The notes: generated by a model not told the origin, from the letters alone. Shown: positions 1-11,227, numbered from the stretch's first letter. The stretch: DNA of 64,000 nt from Oreohelix idahoensis (GCA_024509875.1 JAMPIV010017537.1:1-64000), one strand, 5' to 3'. Program-made: numbers and translations.

Positions 1-107
1 GGGCACAGTCACCCAATTGATGAAAACATGTATCTTTTTAGTTGTCATGTTTGTTGTTCTCCATGTTTCAGAGCCATGTAAGGCAAATGGCATAAGGAAA
101 CACCCAG

Positions 108-172
108 ACTCCGATACTGCAGAACTATACTAACGATACTGCAGAACTATACTACGATACTGCAGAACTATA
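108..172. repeat. Short tandem repeat, about 22 bp x 3
   Basis: Three near-identical copies of a unit containing CGATACTGCAGAACTATAC stand head to tail. No coding signal is seen in positions 1-260. Confidence 0.85.
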
Positions 173-261
173 CCATACATTGCCAAGACGAAGATCAAAT
201 GATAATTCTCAGACATTATAACCGCCATTGCAGACGCAGATACCATCTGCACACGAACTGA

Positions 262-556
262 AAAAAAATGCGGACAGACAGATACGTGCCTGTGTGGGGT
301 GGACAGATACGTGCTCTGTAGGGGTAGACAGATACGTGCCTGTGTGCGGGTGGAACAGATACGTTCCTGTGTGGGGTGGACAGATAACGTGCCTGGTGCG
401 GTGGGACAGATACGATGCCTGTGTGTGGTGGACAGATACGTGCCTGTGTTGGGGTGGACAGATACGTGCCTGTGTGGGGTGGACAGATACGTGCCTGTGT
501 GGGATGGACAGATACGTGCCTGTGTGGGGTGGACAGATACGTGCCTGTATGGGGTG
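262..556. repeat. 25-bp minisatellite
   Basis: About eleven copies of a 25-bp unit containing GTGCCTGTGTGGGGTGGACA. Copies near 300-420 are the most diverged and those at 440-550 the most uniform. Reading frames stay open on both strands only because the unit lacks stops, so they are not taken as genes. The array runs directly into a LINE tail fragment. Confidence 0.9.
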
Positions 557-690
557 GGGACAACCAAACAGTAGAACACATGCTTCAAAACTGTTACTGG
601 CAGGGTGGCAGCGTGGCCTTCTCTCCAACACAGTTAAAGTAAAAAACTGTATGCTGACCAGAGAAACCTGAGACGGACTTTATTATAGCT
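556..690 (+). pseudogene. LINE ORF2 C-terminal remnant
   Basis: Translation gives QTVEHMLQNC, matching the C-terminal zinc-binding motif of I/Jockey-type LINEs. The intact LINE in this window (44504-48567) has QTAEHVLQDC at the same place. Codons after it drift out of frame. This is a short decayed fragment. From 691 to about 1040 I see only a poly-T run (712-727) and no gene. Confidence 0.55.
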
Positions 691-1040
691 TTATACAGAG
701 AGATAGATGTGGTTTTTTTTTTTTTTTAGAGCGAACGATTGAAGATGAAGTTGAAGATGCCATACTCAGTTAAAGACTGACTTAACATTGGACTTGAAGA
801 TTCTTTGTTTTAGTTCGGACTTCATTTATTTGATTTCCATATAGTTCTCAAGGCAAGGACAGCCACCGAGCCCTTTCTTATTTTGATATCATTGTCTGCT
901 CCTTCAAATTTAAAAAAATTGTCTATTATAAAGGTGTTTGCTAATTTTCTTTGTAGCTTGCCACTTTTATCTATCTACTATATACATGGAGCTGTTTCTT
1001 TTAACTGTTCTGGAAAAATGAAAGTGTTACGATTACTAGA

Positions 1041-2095
1041 TAATAATAATAATAATAAATTCTTTAAGCGCCAAACACGGCGCATAAGGCAGAAACCAGT
1101 GCTCTCCAGGTTGTTCGTTGTGACGCCACTCCTCTTAGCTCTTGCACATTATTTAGGCCCAACGTTCTTCCTTCTCTTATTATTGTGCTTCTGAGTGTTT
1201 CTTTTGGTCTTCCTTTTTTCCGCTTACCCTCAGGAACCCAAGTGAGCGCCTGTAGTGGTATTCTGTTGTTTTGCATTCGTAGGACATGACCGATATATGA
1301 CCATCGTCTTTTCCTTATATAGTCGGAGACATATTTCTGCCTAGAGTCTTCTCTTATTTGTCGATTAGTCTTGAATTCTTTCCAACTGATGTTCATGAGT
1401 TTTCTAAGACATTTGTTCTCGAATGTATTCAGCTTGTTCTCCAATGATTTTTGTTATTTCCAACTCTCACAGCCGTATGTTAACACTGAGATAACATTTG
1501 AATTAAACAGACGAAGCTTGGTATGTATATTCAATGATCCGTAATTTCCAAATGTTAGATAATCTATTGAAGGCGCTAGCTGCCAAAGCAATTCTAGTAT
1601 GGATTTCTCTTGTTGTGTCACCATCCTGAGTCATTTTACTGCCTAAATAATTGAAACTTTCAACTTTCTGTAGTTTTTCCCCGTTCAAGATGATATCAAA
1701 GGTCTCGTTAGAAAAGTTCATAGCTTTAGTTTTAGAGGCATTTATTTGGAGACCTATTTTAACCGAGAGATGACACAAATTATTTATTGCTTCTTGGGAT
1801 TGTCTTGGTGTTGAACTTAAGAATGCTACATCATCTGCGAAATCCAGGTCCCCCCAGGAATTTTCCATTTGTAGTGGGGACATAATACAGCCTTGTTTCA
1901 CCCCTGTTTCTACTGTAAACCATTCTGTATTCCCTTTATTTGTTCTAACACAACATCTTGCATTGTCATATAGCGCTTTGATTATATTCACATATTTTGT
2001 TGGAAAACCATAGATTGTAAGTATCTTCCACAATGATGGGCGGTGTAGACTATCAAAGGCTTTTTGAAAATCGACGAAGGTGATAATAAGTGTCT
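1041..2095 (-). pseudogene. Non-LTR retrotransposon, RT 3' half, broken
   Basis: On the minus strand the fragment starts near 2095 (FQKAFDSLHRPSLW), continues through the RT segment GVKQGCIMSPL and the catalytic FADD motif, then the NYLGSKMTQDG segment and a C-terminal tail with SYIGHVLRM and KGRPKETL. It ends at a (TTA)n tail at 1041-1060. Around 1860-1880 the stretch normally lying between GCIMSPL and LDFADD is shortened by roughly 30 residues. Frameshifts separate the RT part (1503-2033) from the tail (1064-1444). It is a 5'-truncated, inactive RTE-type LINE copy; clade placement is by motif resemblance only. Confidence 0.85.
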
Positions 2096-2204
2096 ATACT
2101 GGTAAGCATTTAATGTTGATTGGAGGTTTGTTTATAGTTTATCTTTATTTATCTGGGGGAAAATCTACTACCACTGTAGACTATTAGCTCGCATTTTTAT
2201 TTAT

Positions 2205-2489
2205 TAATTCTTTATATGTTAGCTTTTGTTTTTGTAATATAGTGTTTTACTAACTTTTATATTTCTGGTGGGGTCTTAATGCCTATGAGATTTTCTACAC
2301 TCATTTCTACCATGTGGTTATTGCAGTATGTTTTGCCTCTGCTGGTCATATGTTTTTCCAGTTCACCAGAAATTGTCTAATTGTGTTTGGTTCTTGACAC
2401 TCTTCACATGTGGGTTCCTCTATCGTGAAATACCCATTTCCAAGCTCCAACTTCGTCTTTTGTTGCCAAGATGTACGATGGGTCATGAC
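2205..2489 (-). pseudogene. LINE C-terminal fragment (copy 1)
   Basis: On the minus strand this is a diverged copy of the fragment at 50163-50439, whose translation holds CEECQKPNTIKHFL, a zinc-binding C-terminus of LINE ORF2. Several indels break this copy. It ends at the junction GACC/TTACAATAAAG near 2489. The other copy of this junction was later split by LTR element D. Confidence 0.65.
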
Positions 2490-3025
2490 CTTACAATAAA
2501 GAAGTGTGATTAATTCTTACTTTTATTTACTAGATTGTGGCAGCTGTTCAAAAATCTGTCTTCCAGCGTGTAATTGTTTCCCAGATCCCTGCACGCTGTT
2601 TGTATTGAAGTACGAAGAAGGCTGTTTGCACAGCTGGTATTTGTATCTGCTTTGTGCAGTCTTACGGAGGTTACAGTATGGCATAACGTGAAATCCAGTG
2701 AGACAAATAGCAAAGCCGGAGATACTTACAAAAGTATCCCTCTTACACCCATGTGATAAGTAGATTACACAACCCCAGCCGGCAGACCAAGATGGTCATC
2801 GCCTGGGCTAATCGGGTGTCTTCATGAAAACAATAGGGCACCAGATACCGACAACCTTGTCTTATTTACTCTAGCTCCGACACTTGAATGCCCAAAGGAG
2901 GAACAAATTCAATAGGCTGACAGGGGCGACAAAGAGCCTTCAATAAAATTACTGGTAATTATCTTACAGCGCCAACAATAGTAACACCGCAACGTCATCA
3001 GAAAGGATTAACTCAAGAGTTTAAT
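2484..3025. repeat. Dispersed repeat shared with 59500-60060; carries the empty site of element D
   Basis: The segment from TTACAATAAAGAAG to about AGGATTAACTCAA aligns throughout with 59501-60045, at roughly 80 percent identity by eye. The bases at 2484-2500 (GACCTTACAATAAAG) correspond to the target into which element D inserted. No protein is recognised. Positions 3026-3239 hold no recognisable feature. Confidence 0.8.
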
Positions 3026-3239
3026 GGCATGGAAGGAAGACAACAAAAGAACTGATAACCAGCATTGGGTTGTGACAGGAAGTTATGAAAATACATGATC
3101 ACCCAAGCCACATAGCATGGCACTTGAGGAAGAAACGCTCACATTTGAGCGAAAAAAAATACAGAACATAGGCCGCAGTACGACATTAGGATATTGTTTT
3201 AATCATTCCCTAAGGCGGTGTTTCTTATTCTGACTGTTA

Positions 3240-5601
3240 GATGTATCGCACCCCTTTATTGCTTCTTAAGAAGCCTTGCACCTCTTTACAGCATTTTAAG
3301 AAGTCTTGCACCGCTTTACAGCATCTTAAGAAGCATCGCACCTTTTACACTTTGTTAAGAAGCTACGCACCCGTTTACAGCATCAAGAAGCCTTGCGCCC
3401 CTTTACAACATCTTAAGAAGTCTCACACTTGTTTACAATTTCTTAAGAAGCGTCGCACCCCTTAACAGCATCTTAACCAGCCTCACACCCGTTTACAGCA
3501 TCTTAACCAGCCTCACTCCCGTTTACAGCATCTTAACCAGCCTCAAACCCGTTTACAGCATCTTAACCAGCCTCACACCCGTTTACAGCATCTAAACCAG
3601 CCTCACACCCGTTTACAGCATCTTAACCAGCCTCACACCCGGTTACAGCATCTTAACCAGCCTCACACCCGTTTACAGCATCTTAACCAGCCTCATATCC
3701 GTTTACATCATCTTAACCAGCCTCACACCCGTCTACAGCATCTCAACCAGCCTCACACCCGTTTACAGTATCTTAACCAGCCTCACATCCGTCTACAGCA
3801 TCTTAACCAGCCTCAAACCCGTTTACAGCATCTTAACCAGCCTCACACCCGTTTACAGCATCTAAACCAGCCACACATCCTGTACAGCATCTTAACCAGC
3901 CTCACACCCGGTTACAGCATCTTAACCAGCTTCACACCCGTTTACAGCATCTTAACCAGCCTCATATCCGTTTACATCATCTTAACCACCTCACACCCGT
4001 TTACAGCATCTTAACCAGCCTCAATCCCGTTTACAGCATCTTAACCAGCCTCACACCCGTTTACAGCATCTTAACCAGCCTCACAGCCGTTTACAGCATC
4101 TTAACCAGCCTCACACCCGTTTACAGAATTTTAACTAGCGTCACACCCGTTTACCGCATCTTAACCAGCCTCACACCTGTTTACAGCATCTTAACCAGCC
4201 TCACACCTGTTTACAGCATCTTAACCAGCCTCACACCCGTTTACAGCATCTTAACCAGCCTCACATCCGTTTACAGCATCTTAACCAGCCTCACACCCGT
4301 CTACAGCATCTTAACCAGCCTCACACCCGTTTAAAGTATCTTAACCAGCCTCACATCCGTCTACAGCATCTTAACCAGCCTCACACCCGTCTACAGCATC
4401 TTAACCAGCCTCACACCCGTTTACAGCATCTTAACCAGCCTCACACCCGTCTACAGCATCTTAACCAGCCTCACACCCGTTGACAGCATCTTAACAACCC
4501 TCACACCCGTCTACAGCATCTTAACCAGCTTCACACCCGTTTACAGCATCTTAACCAGACTCACACATGTTTACAGCATCTTAACAAGCCTCACACCCGT
4601 CTACAGCATCTTAACCAACCTCACACCCGTTTACAGCATCTTAACCAGCCTCACACCCGTTTACAGCATCTTTACCAGCCTCACACCCGTCTACAGCATC
4701 TTAACCAGCCTCACTCCCGTTTACAGCATCTTAACCAACCTCACACCCGTCTACAGCGTCTTAACCAGCCTCACACCCGTTTACAGCATCTTAACCAGCC
4801 TCACACCCGTTTACAGCATCTTAACCAACCTCACCCGTTTACAGCATCTTAACCAGCCTCACACACCTGTTTACAGCATCTTAACCAGCCTCACACCCGT
4901 CTACAGCATCTTAACTAGCGTCACACCCGTTTACAACATCTTAACCAACCTCACACCCGTCTACAGCATCTTAACCAGCCTCACACCCGTTTACAGCATC
5001 TTAACCAGCCTCACACCCGTTTACAGCATCCTAACCAACCTCACACCGGTTACAGCATCTTAACCAGCCTCACACCAGTTTACAGCATCTTAACCAACCT
5101 CACACCCGTCTACAGCATCTTAACCAGCCTCACACCCGTTTACAGCATCTTAACCAGCCTCACACCTGTTTACAGCATCTTAACCAGCCTCACACCCGTC
5201 TACAGCATCTTAACCAACCTCACACCCGTTTACAGCATCTTAACCAGCCTCACACCCGTTTATAGCATCTTAACCAGCCTCACACCCGTCTACAGCATCT
5301 TAACCAGCCTCACTCCCGTTTACAGCATCTTAACCAACCTCACACCCGTCTACAGCATCTTAACCAACCTCACACCCGTTTACAGCATCTTAACCAGCCT
5401 CACACCCGTTTACAGCATCTTAACCAACCTCACACCCGTTTACAGCATCTTAACCAGCCTCACACCCGTTTACAGCATCTTAACCAACCTCACACCCGTC
5501 TACAGCATCTTAACCAGCCTCACACCCGTTTATAGCATCTTAACCAGCCTCACACCTGTTTACAGCATCTTAACCAGCCTCACACCAGTCTACAGCATCT
5601 T
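3240..5601. repeat. 30-bp satellite array, about 78 units
   Basis: The unit contains CAGCATCTTAACCAGCCTCA followed by CACCCGTTTA. From 3475 on the copies are highly uniform, varying mainly at CGTTTA/CGTCTA and CCAGCC/CCAACC. Units at 3240-3475 are diverged and carry AAGAAG where the core has AACCAG. There are no unique spacers. The array is interrupted at 5602 by a SINE and resumes briefly at 6083. Confidence 0.97.
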
Positions 5602-6082
5602 GGTTGGTTTGGTTTGAAAGATTATCTTCATTGCACGCGGACTACTCCATCAGTGCTCCGATCGTCTCCCTTAGATTACACAAGGAGGATCTCAGCACAG
5701 TGTACGAACTCTGTAGCACCGGCGAGAATCACATTGTGTGTATATAGGAATCATACATTTAATAAATGTATTTGTGGTGGGTAGGTTTCTAATTTATAAA
5801 TTTTGCCATTCCAGCGGCCTGATAGGCCTACTCTTTACGATTTCCAACGGCCTAGGGATTTTTAATGTGCGCAACTTGCACACGGGGCCTATTATTTATT
5901 TTCGCCCTTATCCGTGAAGGCTAGGCATCCGATCTCCCTACCCAGGAGACCAGGGTGGATTATAACATCATTAGAACCACTGGTTCTGAAAAAAAATTTC
6001 CATAAATTATATTCCCTCAACTGGGACTCGAACCTTGTACCTCTAGGACTGGAGGCGGACGCTATACCTCTTAGCCACTCCG
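5602..6082 (-). mobile_element. tRNA-derived SINE inside the satellite
   Basis: On the minus strand the element begins near 6082 with a tRNA-like head: box A GGAGTGGCTAAGAGG and box B GGTTCGAGTCC (about 6010-6080). A roughly 400-bp body follows and ends near 5602 in a tail containing AAACCAAACCAACCA. Satellite sequence flanks both sides, so it inserted into the array. The head resembles a tRNA but has no clean cloverleaf, so I call a SINE and not a tRNA gene. The target duplication cannot be told apart from the 30-bp array. Confidence 0.8.
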
Positions 6083-6135
6083 ACCTAACTTTACAGCGTC
6101 TTAAGAAGCCTCACATCCCTTGACAACATCACACA
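6083..6135. repeat. Distal edge of the 30-bp satellite
   Basis: TTTACAGCGTCTTAAGAAGC and a further degenerate unit continue the array beyond the SINE. They carry the same AAGAAG variant as the far edge at 3240-3475. From 6136 to about 6520 I see nothing recognisable except AT-rich DNA and a poly-A run at 6507-6518. Confidence 0.8.
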
Positions 6136-6524
6136 CCTTCTAGCCAACAAAATAAGCCAGAAATGCGAAACAAGATTTAAAGCACAGCACAGTGCGGATG
6201 AGTAGAATTCTTATAGAAATATGGCTGGGATATATTGTAAAAACGTAAAAGATTGAAGGAAACAGAAATACAGGGCGGTAAAGAGAGAACGTACTGAACA
6301 GTTTAACATCGTCCCATGGAAAATAATCAACAACAAAAATGTTAAACAGTAATGTGGACAAAGAAGTTGTGGAGACACATGATTACCTACGCCAGGTGTT
6401 ATTAAAAACGATTATTTCAGCTTTTGACGAGTAATCTGTCCCTTCCAATCTTTATTTAATCCTTCAGTTTTACAAAATGTTGTCTTGCCGGTTGACATAA
6501 CAGAAAAAAAAAAAAAAGGTTATC

Positions 6525-6750
6525 CTATAGCAGATACAACCGTAGGGGAGAGAAGTGTCAGAGACTTCACCATATTAAGTTCATCATTGAGAAGTGGGGT
6601 CACCAGTTCCACTTGTTACTGCCTTTTCCTTCCTTAACTCATGAGAGAAGACAGGTACCCATTTACACCTGGACAGACTAGTGCGCGACGACAACGTGAA
6701 TCGAACCGACTTTTGTGCCACGAGAGACAAACGCTCAAGTTATTCTGAAT
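6525..6750 (-). mobile_element. SINE, second family, minus-strand copy
   Basis: Reverse-complementing gives a box-B-like GGTTCGATTCACG followed by AATGGGTACCTG, TTAAGGAAGGAAAAGGCAG, GTGAAGTCTCTGACACTT and a CTGCTATA end. The same order is seen in the plus-strand copy at 7986-8212 and in a partial copy at 31000-31130, which defines an interspersed SINE family. Confidence 0.75.
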
Positions 6751-7985
6751 AAATCAACGAAATTACAGACAGGGACAAATTACACCAACAAAAATATTAA
6801 TCATACAATATAATTAAAAATACTTTATTTTAAATAGCAGTTTTGCCTCGTATTGGCACCACCACCCTCTCCCCAGTTCAAGCTAGACTCAAGGTCCGTT
6901 GGTTATATTAGGGCGCTATTCCAAATATAAAAGACCTTGTGGTCTGATAGTAGGGGTCTAATAATAATAAGAATAATAAGTGAAACGTTGGTTGACCAGG
7001 CAGCCATGCGTGACATTATGCAATCAAGGTAGTGAGATAGACGCTGTGCCCTATCTGGCTACGCCCACCTGGTGACAAGCCAGTAAAGGAGACTCTTCAA
7101 CGTTAGTTGTTGCTGTTGAAGCGTCCAGTTTTGGAGACTGACCAGCCAATGAAATAACGCTTAACTGACAGAGGCGGAGATAAGAATATGGCGTGACGTG
7201 TCCACTAAATGCATAAAACGATAAAATGTACGCCAAATATCGACAATTTTCTACAGAATCGTCTTTAGACTCATCGCTGAAGAATTATAATATATTAACC
7301 GATAATATATTAACCGATTGATACACTGGTATTGTAGCTCTACGCTTAAAGTCACATCAAGTCTTCAAACAAGTGTATGACAGACCACGGAAAGAAGACA
7401 AAATTAAGGTAAGTAAGATGTAATATTTAAAGAAAAAGTGCGTCTACTTATCTATAACTCAAACGCCTTAATTCTTTATTCTAATTGATTGTTCATTATC
7501 TACGCGTCAGTGCCTTACAGGAATGAAGAAAGATCTATATATCTATATTTTTTTATGACTCTCTTCTTCTTTATTATCTGGTTAGGTTAATATCTGCTTC
7601 ATTGTTCTTGAAGGTAGTTTTGGAAATTCATATTATCTACATGATTTCTATTTGATATCAGCCATCTAAGTATTTAAGGCGTAATAAAAATTGTTTCTTC
7701 TTCTAGGATCTTACTGTTTATTCTAACTTAATTATTTGGATTGTCATCTGTTTCGCTACTGATCATGGATGTTTCCCCACATAATTAATATCCACATTGG
7801 GTTAATGATTTCCGTTATTTATTTTCTTCATCTACATTTCTAAGGTTATCTTTTGATCTTCCATCGATGCTTAGTCCCGACCTGTCTTCTATGTTTATGA
7901 ATTATTAGTTTTTTGTTTTTTTTTTAACCGATGTAGAAAAATATCCCAGTCAAACCCTGATGGGCAACTAAGATAGTATATTCAA
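6751..7985. other. No recognisable gene
   Basis: AT-rich DNA. Visible items are a degenerate (AAT)n stretch near 6960-6980 and a direct duplication of ATAATATATTAACCG near 7287-7319. Small open frames here have no recognisable motifs. Confidence 0.6.
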
Positions 7986-8212
7986 TAAGAGTGTCCGATT
8001 GGTAGAGTGATTAGAGCGATGGTCTCTCGCGGCACAGGTACAGGGTTCGAAACACGGTGGCGTCCCGCTGAAGGTTACCCAGCTGTCAATGGGTACCTGA
8101 CTCTGCTCTTAGTTAAGGAAAACATAGACAGCAAGTAAGGGAACTGGTTACCCCACATGACAAAGCAGGTTCTAGTATAGTGAAGTCTCTAACACTTAAC
8201 TTCCTTACGGCA
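7986..8212 (+). mobile_element. tRNA-derived SINE, second family, plus-strand copy
   Basis: The head has box A TTGGTAGAGTG and box B GGGTTCGAAAC (7995-8055). Then come AATGGGTACCTG, TTAAGGAAAACATAGACAGC, GTGAAGTCTCTAACACTT and a final CTGCTATATGA. It is homologous along its length to 6525-6750 in the opposite orientation. Confidence 0.8.
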
Positions 8213-8345
8213 ATATCTGCTATATGACTACTTTTAGCTGTATCTAGATTCAATTACCTCTATTTTGATTACGGTCCTGAATTTGGTTCTTTGGTTCTGT
8301 TCTGTTATAGTTCTGTCTCAATCCTCTCTTTGTTTAACTCATTAA

Positions 8346-8590
8346 TTATCATATAATAGCTCCTTCAGTCATAACTGACTATGGGAAAGCGCCCCTGAGG
8401 TGAAAGTCCTCAGCTGCTTATTTTCCTGGTGTTTCTTTCTACGTTTTCTCCTCTTTTCTGCTTGTTGTGAGAGCTTCTTTTCGTCCAATCTAAGGTGGCG
8501 CCGTAGAAAGCATCACAACTTGGTGCGATGGGCAGCTTCATCGTCCCAGGTTGTTGGATTTATGTTCAGTGACATCATTTCTCTCGTGCA
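8346..8590 (-). repeat. Dispersed repeat; empty site for a LINE inserted near 61.1 kb
   Basis: On the minus strand this aligns with two blocks, about 61060-61118 (AAGCTCTCACA..AAGCAGA) and 61378-61440 (AGGAAAATAAGC..CCCATAGT). The 259 bp between those blocks are absent here, so this copy preserves the pre-insertion arrangement. Interrupted peptide such as TTWDDEAAHRTK hints at an old LINE coding region, which is uncertain. Positions 8213-8345 and 8591-8714 show nothing else. Confidence 0.7.
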
Positions 8591-8714
8591 CACATCTTTG
8601 ATGTTCTTTTTTCCATCTTCCAGTAGAATGGGATGCGACCATCTCCCTTGGGGACACTGACAACTTAGTCTGGGGGCATTATGTGAAGTGAAAAGAAATA
8701 TACAGACAATGATA

Positions 8715-9645
8715 TCACATCTTTGAACCTTGAAGGTTGTGTGCTGTCCCCCTGCCTATTTAATCTATACACCGAAAAAATTTTCAAACAGATACAGGAA
8801 ATACCAGGACTGAACATCAGTGGAAGGTCAATAAACAACCTTAGATATGCAGATGATACCGTGTTTTTAGCTGAAAGCGAACAGGAGTTACAAGAACTAG
8901 TGAAGCAAGTGAACCGTATAAGTCAAGAATATGGACTCGACATTAATATTGAGAAAACCAAAACTATTATAATTAGCAAAACAGACGATAAACCTACATT
9001 AAAAATAAGCGTAAATGGGAAAATCCTGGAACAAGTCAAGAGCTACATATATCTTGGTCATATAATAACAGAAGATGGCAGATATGAAACAGAAATCAAG
9101 AAGAGAATAGGAATGGCCAAAGCTACATTCAACAACATGAAACATATACTGACATCTAAACAGTTATCTCACAAATTAAAACTGACAATCATAAAGTGTT
9201 ATATATATTCTGCATTTCTGTATGGTGCAGAAACATGGACGATGAATAAGCATTTGGAAGAAAGAATTGAGGTTCTTGAAATGTGGATATATAGAAGAAT
9301 GGGGCGTATCTCATGGAAAGAGAAGAAAACAAATAAGGAGGTCCTAGAAAATATAGGTATGAAAAAAAAACTAATGAGGGAGATCAAAGTTCGGCAGCTA
9401 AAATACTTTGGCCACATAAAAATGCATAACACCCCGCAGAAGACCATAATAGAAGGGAGAGGTGAAGGCAAACGTGCAAGGGGAAGACAGCGCTATAAGT
9501 GGGAAGATAACATCAAGAGATGGACATGAAAGAGTCTTTCAGAGTGCACCATCAAGACAAGAGACAGAAGACGTTGGAGATCCATTACAGCCATTCTTCG
9601 TTGTGGAGATGGAAGCTGATTATGATGATGATGATGATGATGATG
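8715..9645 (+). pseudogene. RTE-type LINE, 5'-truncated, one in-frame stop
   Basis: The copy enters the RT just before GCVLSPCLFNLYTE and keeps the catalytic YADD (LRYADDTVFLAES), the YIYLGHIITEDGRYE segment, LYGAETWTM and the tail ISWKEKKTNKEVL..LKYFGHI and RARGRQRYKWEDNI. The frame is open for 268 codons to a TGA at 9527-9529. Reading past that TGA in the same frame gives another 29 codons of family-like sequence (RDRRRWRSI), so the TGA looks like a nonsense change. The copy ends in an (ATG)n tail at 9619-9645. The N-terminal endonuclease and most RT fingers are missing, so it is inactive. Confidence 0.9.
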
Positions 9646-9659
9646 TCGCCTAACTCTCT

Positions 9660-10430
9660 GAACAATCTGACAAACACAGTTTGTTCCCACTAACAAATGA
9701 CAACCAGAAAAATACAGACTTTCATAAACGGGTACTTGCACAGATAATAATGAATGTAACTGTATAATAGGATCACTGATGTGGAACTGATGGAGATAAC
9801 TAAACTGTATTAGATCACTAATGTGGAACTGATGGAGATAACTAAACTGTATTAGATCACTAATGTGGAACTGATGGAGATAACTAAACTGTATAATAAG
9901 ATCACTGATGTGGAACTGATGGAGATAACTAAACTGTATAATAAAATCACTAATGTGGAACTGATGGAGATAACTAAACTGTATAATAAGATCACTGATG
10001 TGGAACTGATGGAGATAACTAAACTGTATAAGATCACTAATGTGGAACTGATGGAGATAACTAAACTGTATAATAAGATGACTGATGTGGAACTGATGGA
10101 GATAAGTAAACTGTAAAATAAGATCACTGATGTGGAACTGATGGAGATAACTAGATAAAAGCAAGTGAAACAAGAAGTGAGAAGATGACGCTAGCTTAGA
10201 TATGATACATTAAGAAAACCAGTTGATAGCGTTACAAGGCAGTTACCGTACTGTTATGGGCTTCATGGGGTAAATAAAAATATAGACCAAAATACACACG
10301 GAGAAGAAAAATGGAGACAGGCATGAAAGGAATAACGAAGACATGGAAAGATCTTGAAATGATGGCACAGGTCAGGAATACTTTGTGTGTTTGTGTTGAC
10401 AACTTGCGCTTCTTGTGGAGTTGAAATGTT
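9660..10430 (+). pseudogene. LINE C-terminal copy carrying an internal minisatellite
   Basis: The left part (KYRLS-like, acagactttcataaacgggt at 9713) and the right part (LRKPVDSVTRQ at 10210 and KTWKDLEMMAQ near 10340) match the same LINE tail seen at 10615-11162, 30420-30990 and 63568-64000. Between them lies a tandem array (9771-10155). It is 5'-truncated and frame-broken, with no 3' microsatellite tail. Confidence 0.75.
9771..10155 (+). repeat. 42-45 bp minisatellite derived from LINE coding sequence
   Basis: Nine copies of a unit with GATCACTGATGTGGAACTGA then TGGAGATAACTAAACTGT. Units translate as ITDVELMEITKLYNK, which corresponds to the single KITNVELMTRTK segment of the surrounding LINE family. 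Some units lack the AATA triplet-plus, giving length steps of 41-45 bp. Confidence 0.9.
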
Positions 10431-10614
10431 TGGATAGTTGAATTGTTTTCAAAATAGATTACTAAGCCCGCAGATGTCTTGCAAACATTTGTTTAGTATT
10501 TTTATATATATCTCTGTGTGTGTGTGTGCATTTTTAACATATGCACGGACCCCCAAAAGCTCCGGGCCCCTAGGCTTCAGCCTATTTAGCCTAAAGGATA
10601 ATCCAGCCCTGCCT

Positions 10615-11162
10615 ACAGTGATACAAAATTCAGAATACAAAAGGCAAGTGGGGCTTTCATTGGATTAGGAAATATATGGATATCAAACGAAAAGACTAAC
10701 ACAAAACTGTTTAAGACATCCTATTGTGTGGCTGTGGAACATGGAGACCAACATTGACAACAACCAAGAATTTACAGACTTTCATAAATGAGTGCTTGCG
10801 TAGAATAGAAGAATTAAAGTGGTACGACAAGATTACTAATGTGGAACTGATGACAAGAACCAAACACGTGCCAGTAGAACACGATGGAACTGATGACAAG
10901 AACCAAACAAGTGCCAGTAGAACAAGAGATGAGAAGAAGGTGCTGCCAACATATTGGAACACATTGAGGAAATCTTTTCATAGCATTACAAGACAGTCCG
11001 TTTTCTGGAATCCACAAAGAAAAAAAAAGATAGTGACCGAAGACAAATAGAGACACAAACGATATATAAAGACACAGAAGAACCTTGAGCAGACGACAGA
11101 CTGTGGCTTGAATTTTTTTAAAGGCTTATTTCCTGGGAACTGAAACGTGATGATGATGACAA
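10615..11162 (+). pseudogene. LINE C-terminal copy
   Basis: Starts at AGAATACAAAAGGCAAGTGG, homologous to 63608 onward, and follows the family through CLRRIEELKWYDKITNVELM. A 43-bp duplication (about 10846-10915) repeats the GGAACTGATGACAAGAACCA block. The tail ends near the short (GATGAT) run at 11149-11158. Multiple frameshifts are present. Just upstream, 10513-10526 is a (TG)n run. Confidence 0.75.
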
Positions 11163-11227
11163 TTTTTCAGGACTTCTATCATTTCTATATTTATGTTGTC
11201 CATGTTCATCATTCATTTATAACCCTC

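Noticed and set aside
2506..2756. Small frames on both strands in the dispersed repeat
   Set aside because: The homologous copy at 59.5-59.8 kb does not keep these frames open.
3240..5601. CRISPR-like appearance (30-bp direct repeats)
   Set aside because: Units are contiguous with no unique spacers, and the setting is an animal genome.
6009..6082. tRNA gene on the minus strand
   Set aside because: Same reasoning: a tRNA-like head continues into a roughly 400-bp SINE body.
7051..7236. Minus-strand 61-codon frame as a small gene
   Set aside because: No start context, homology or repeat; expected by chance in a region of this size.
9493..10173. Minus-strand 226-codon frame of repeated HQFHISDLI
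   Set aside because: It is the antisense reading of the LINE-derived minisatellite, with no start context or domain.
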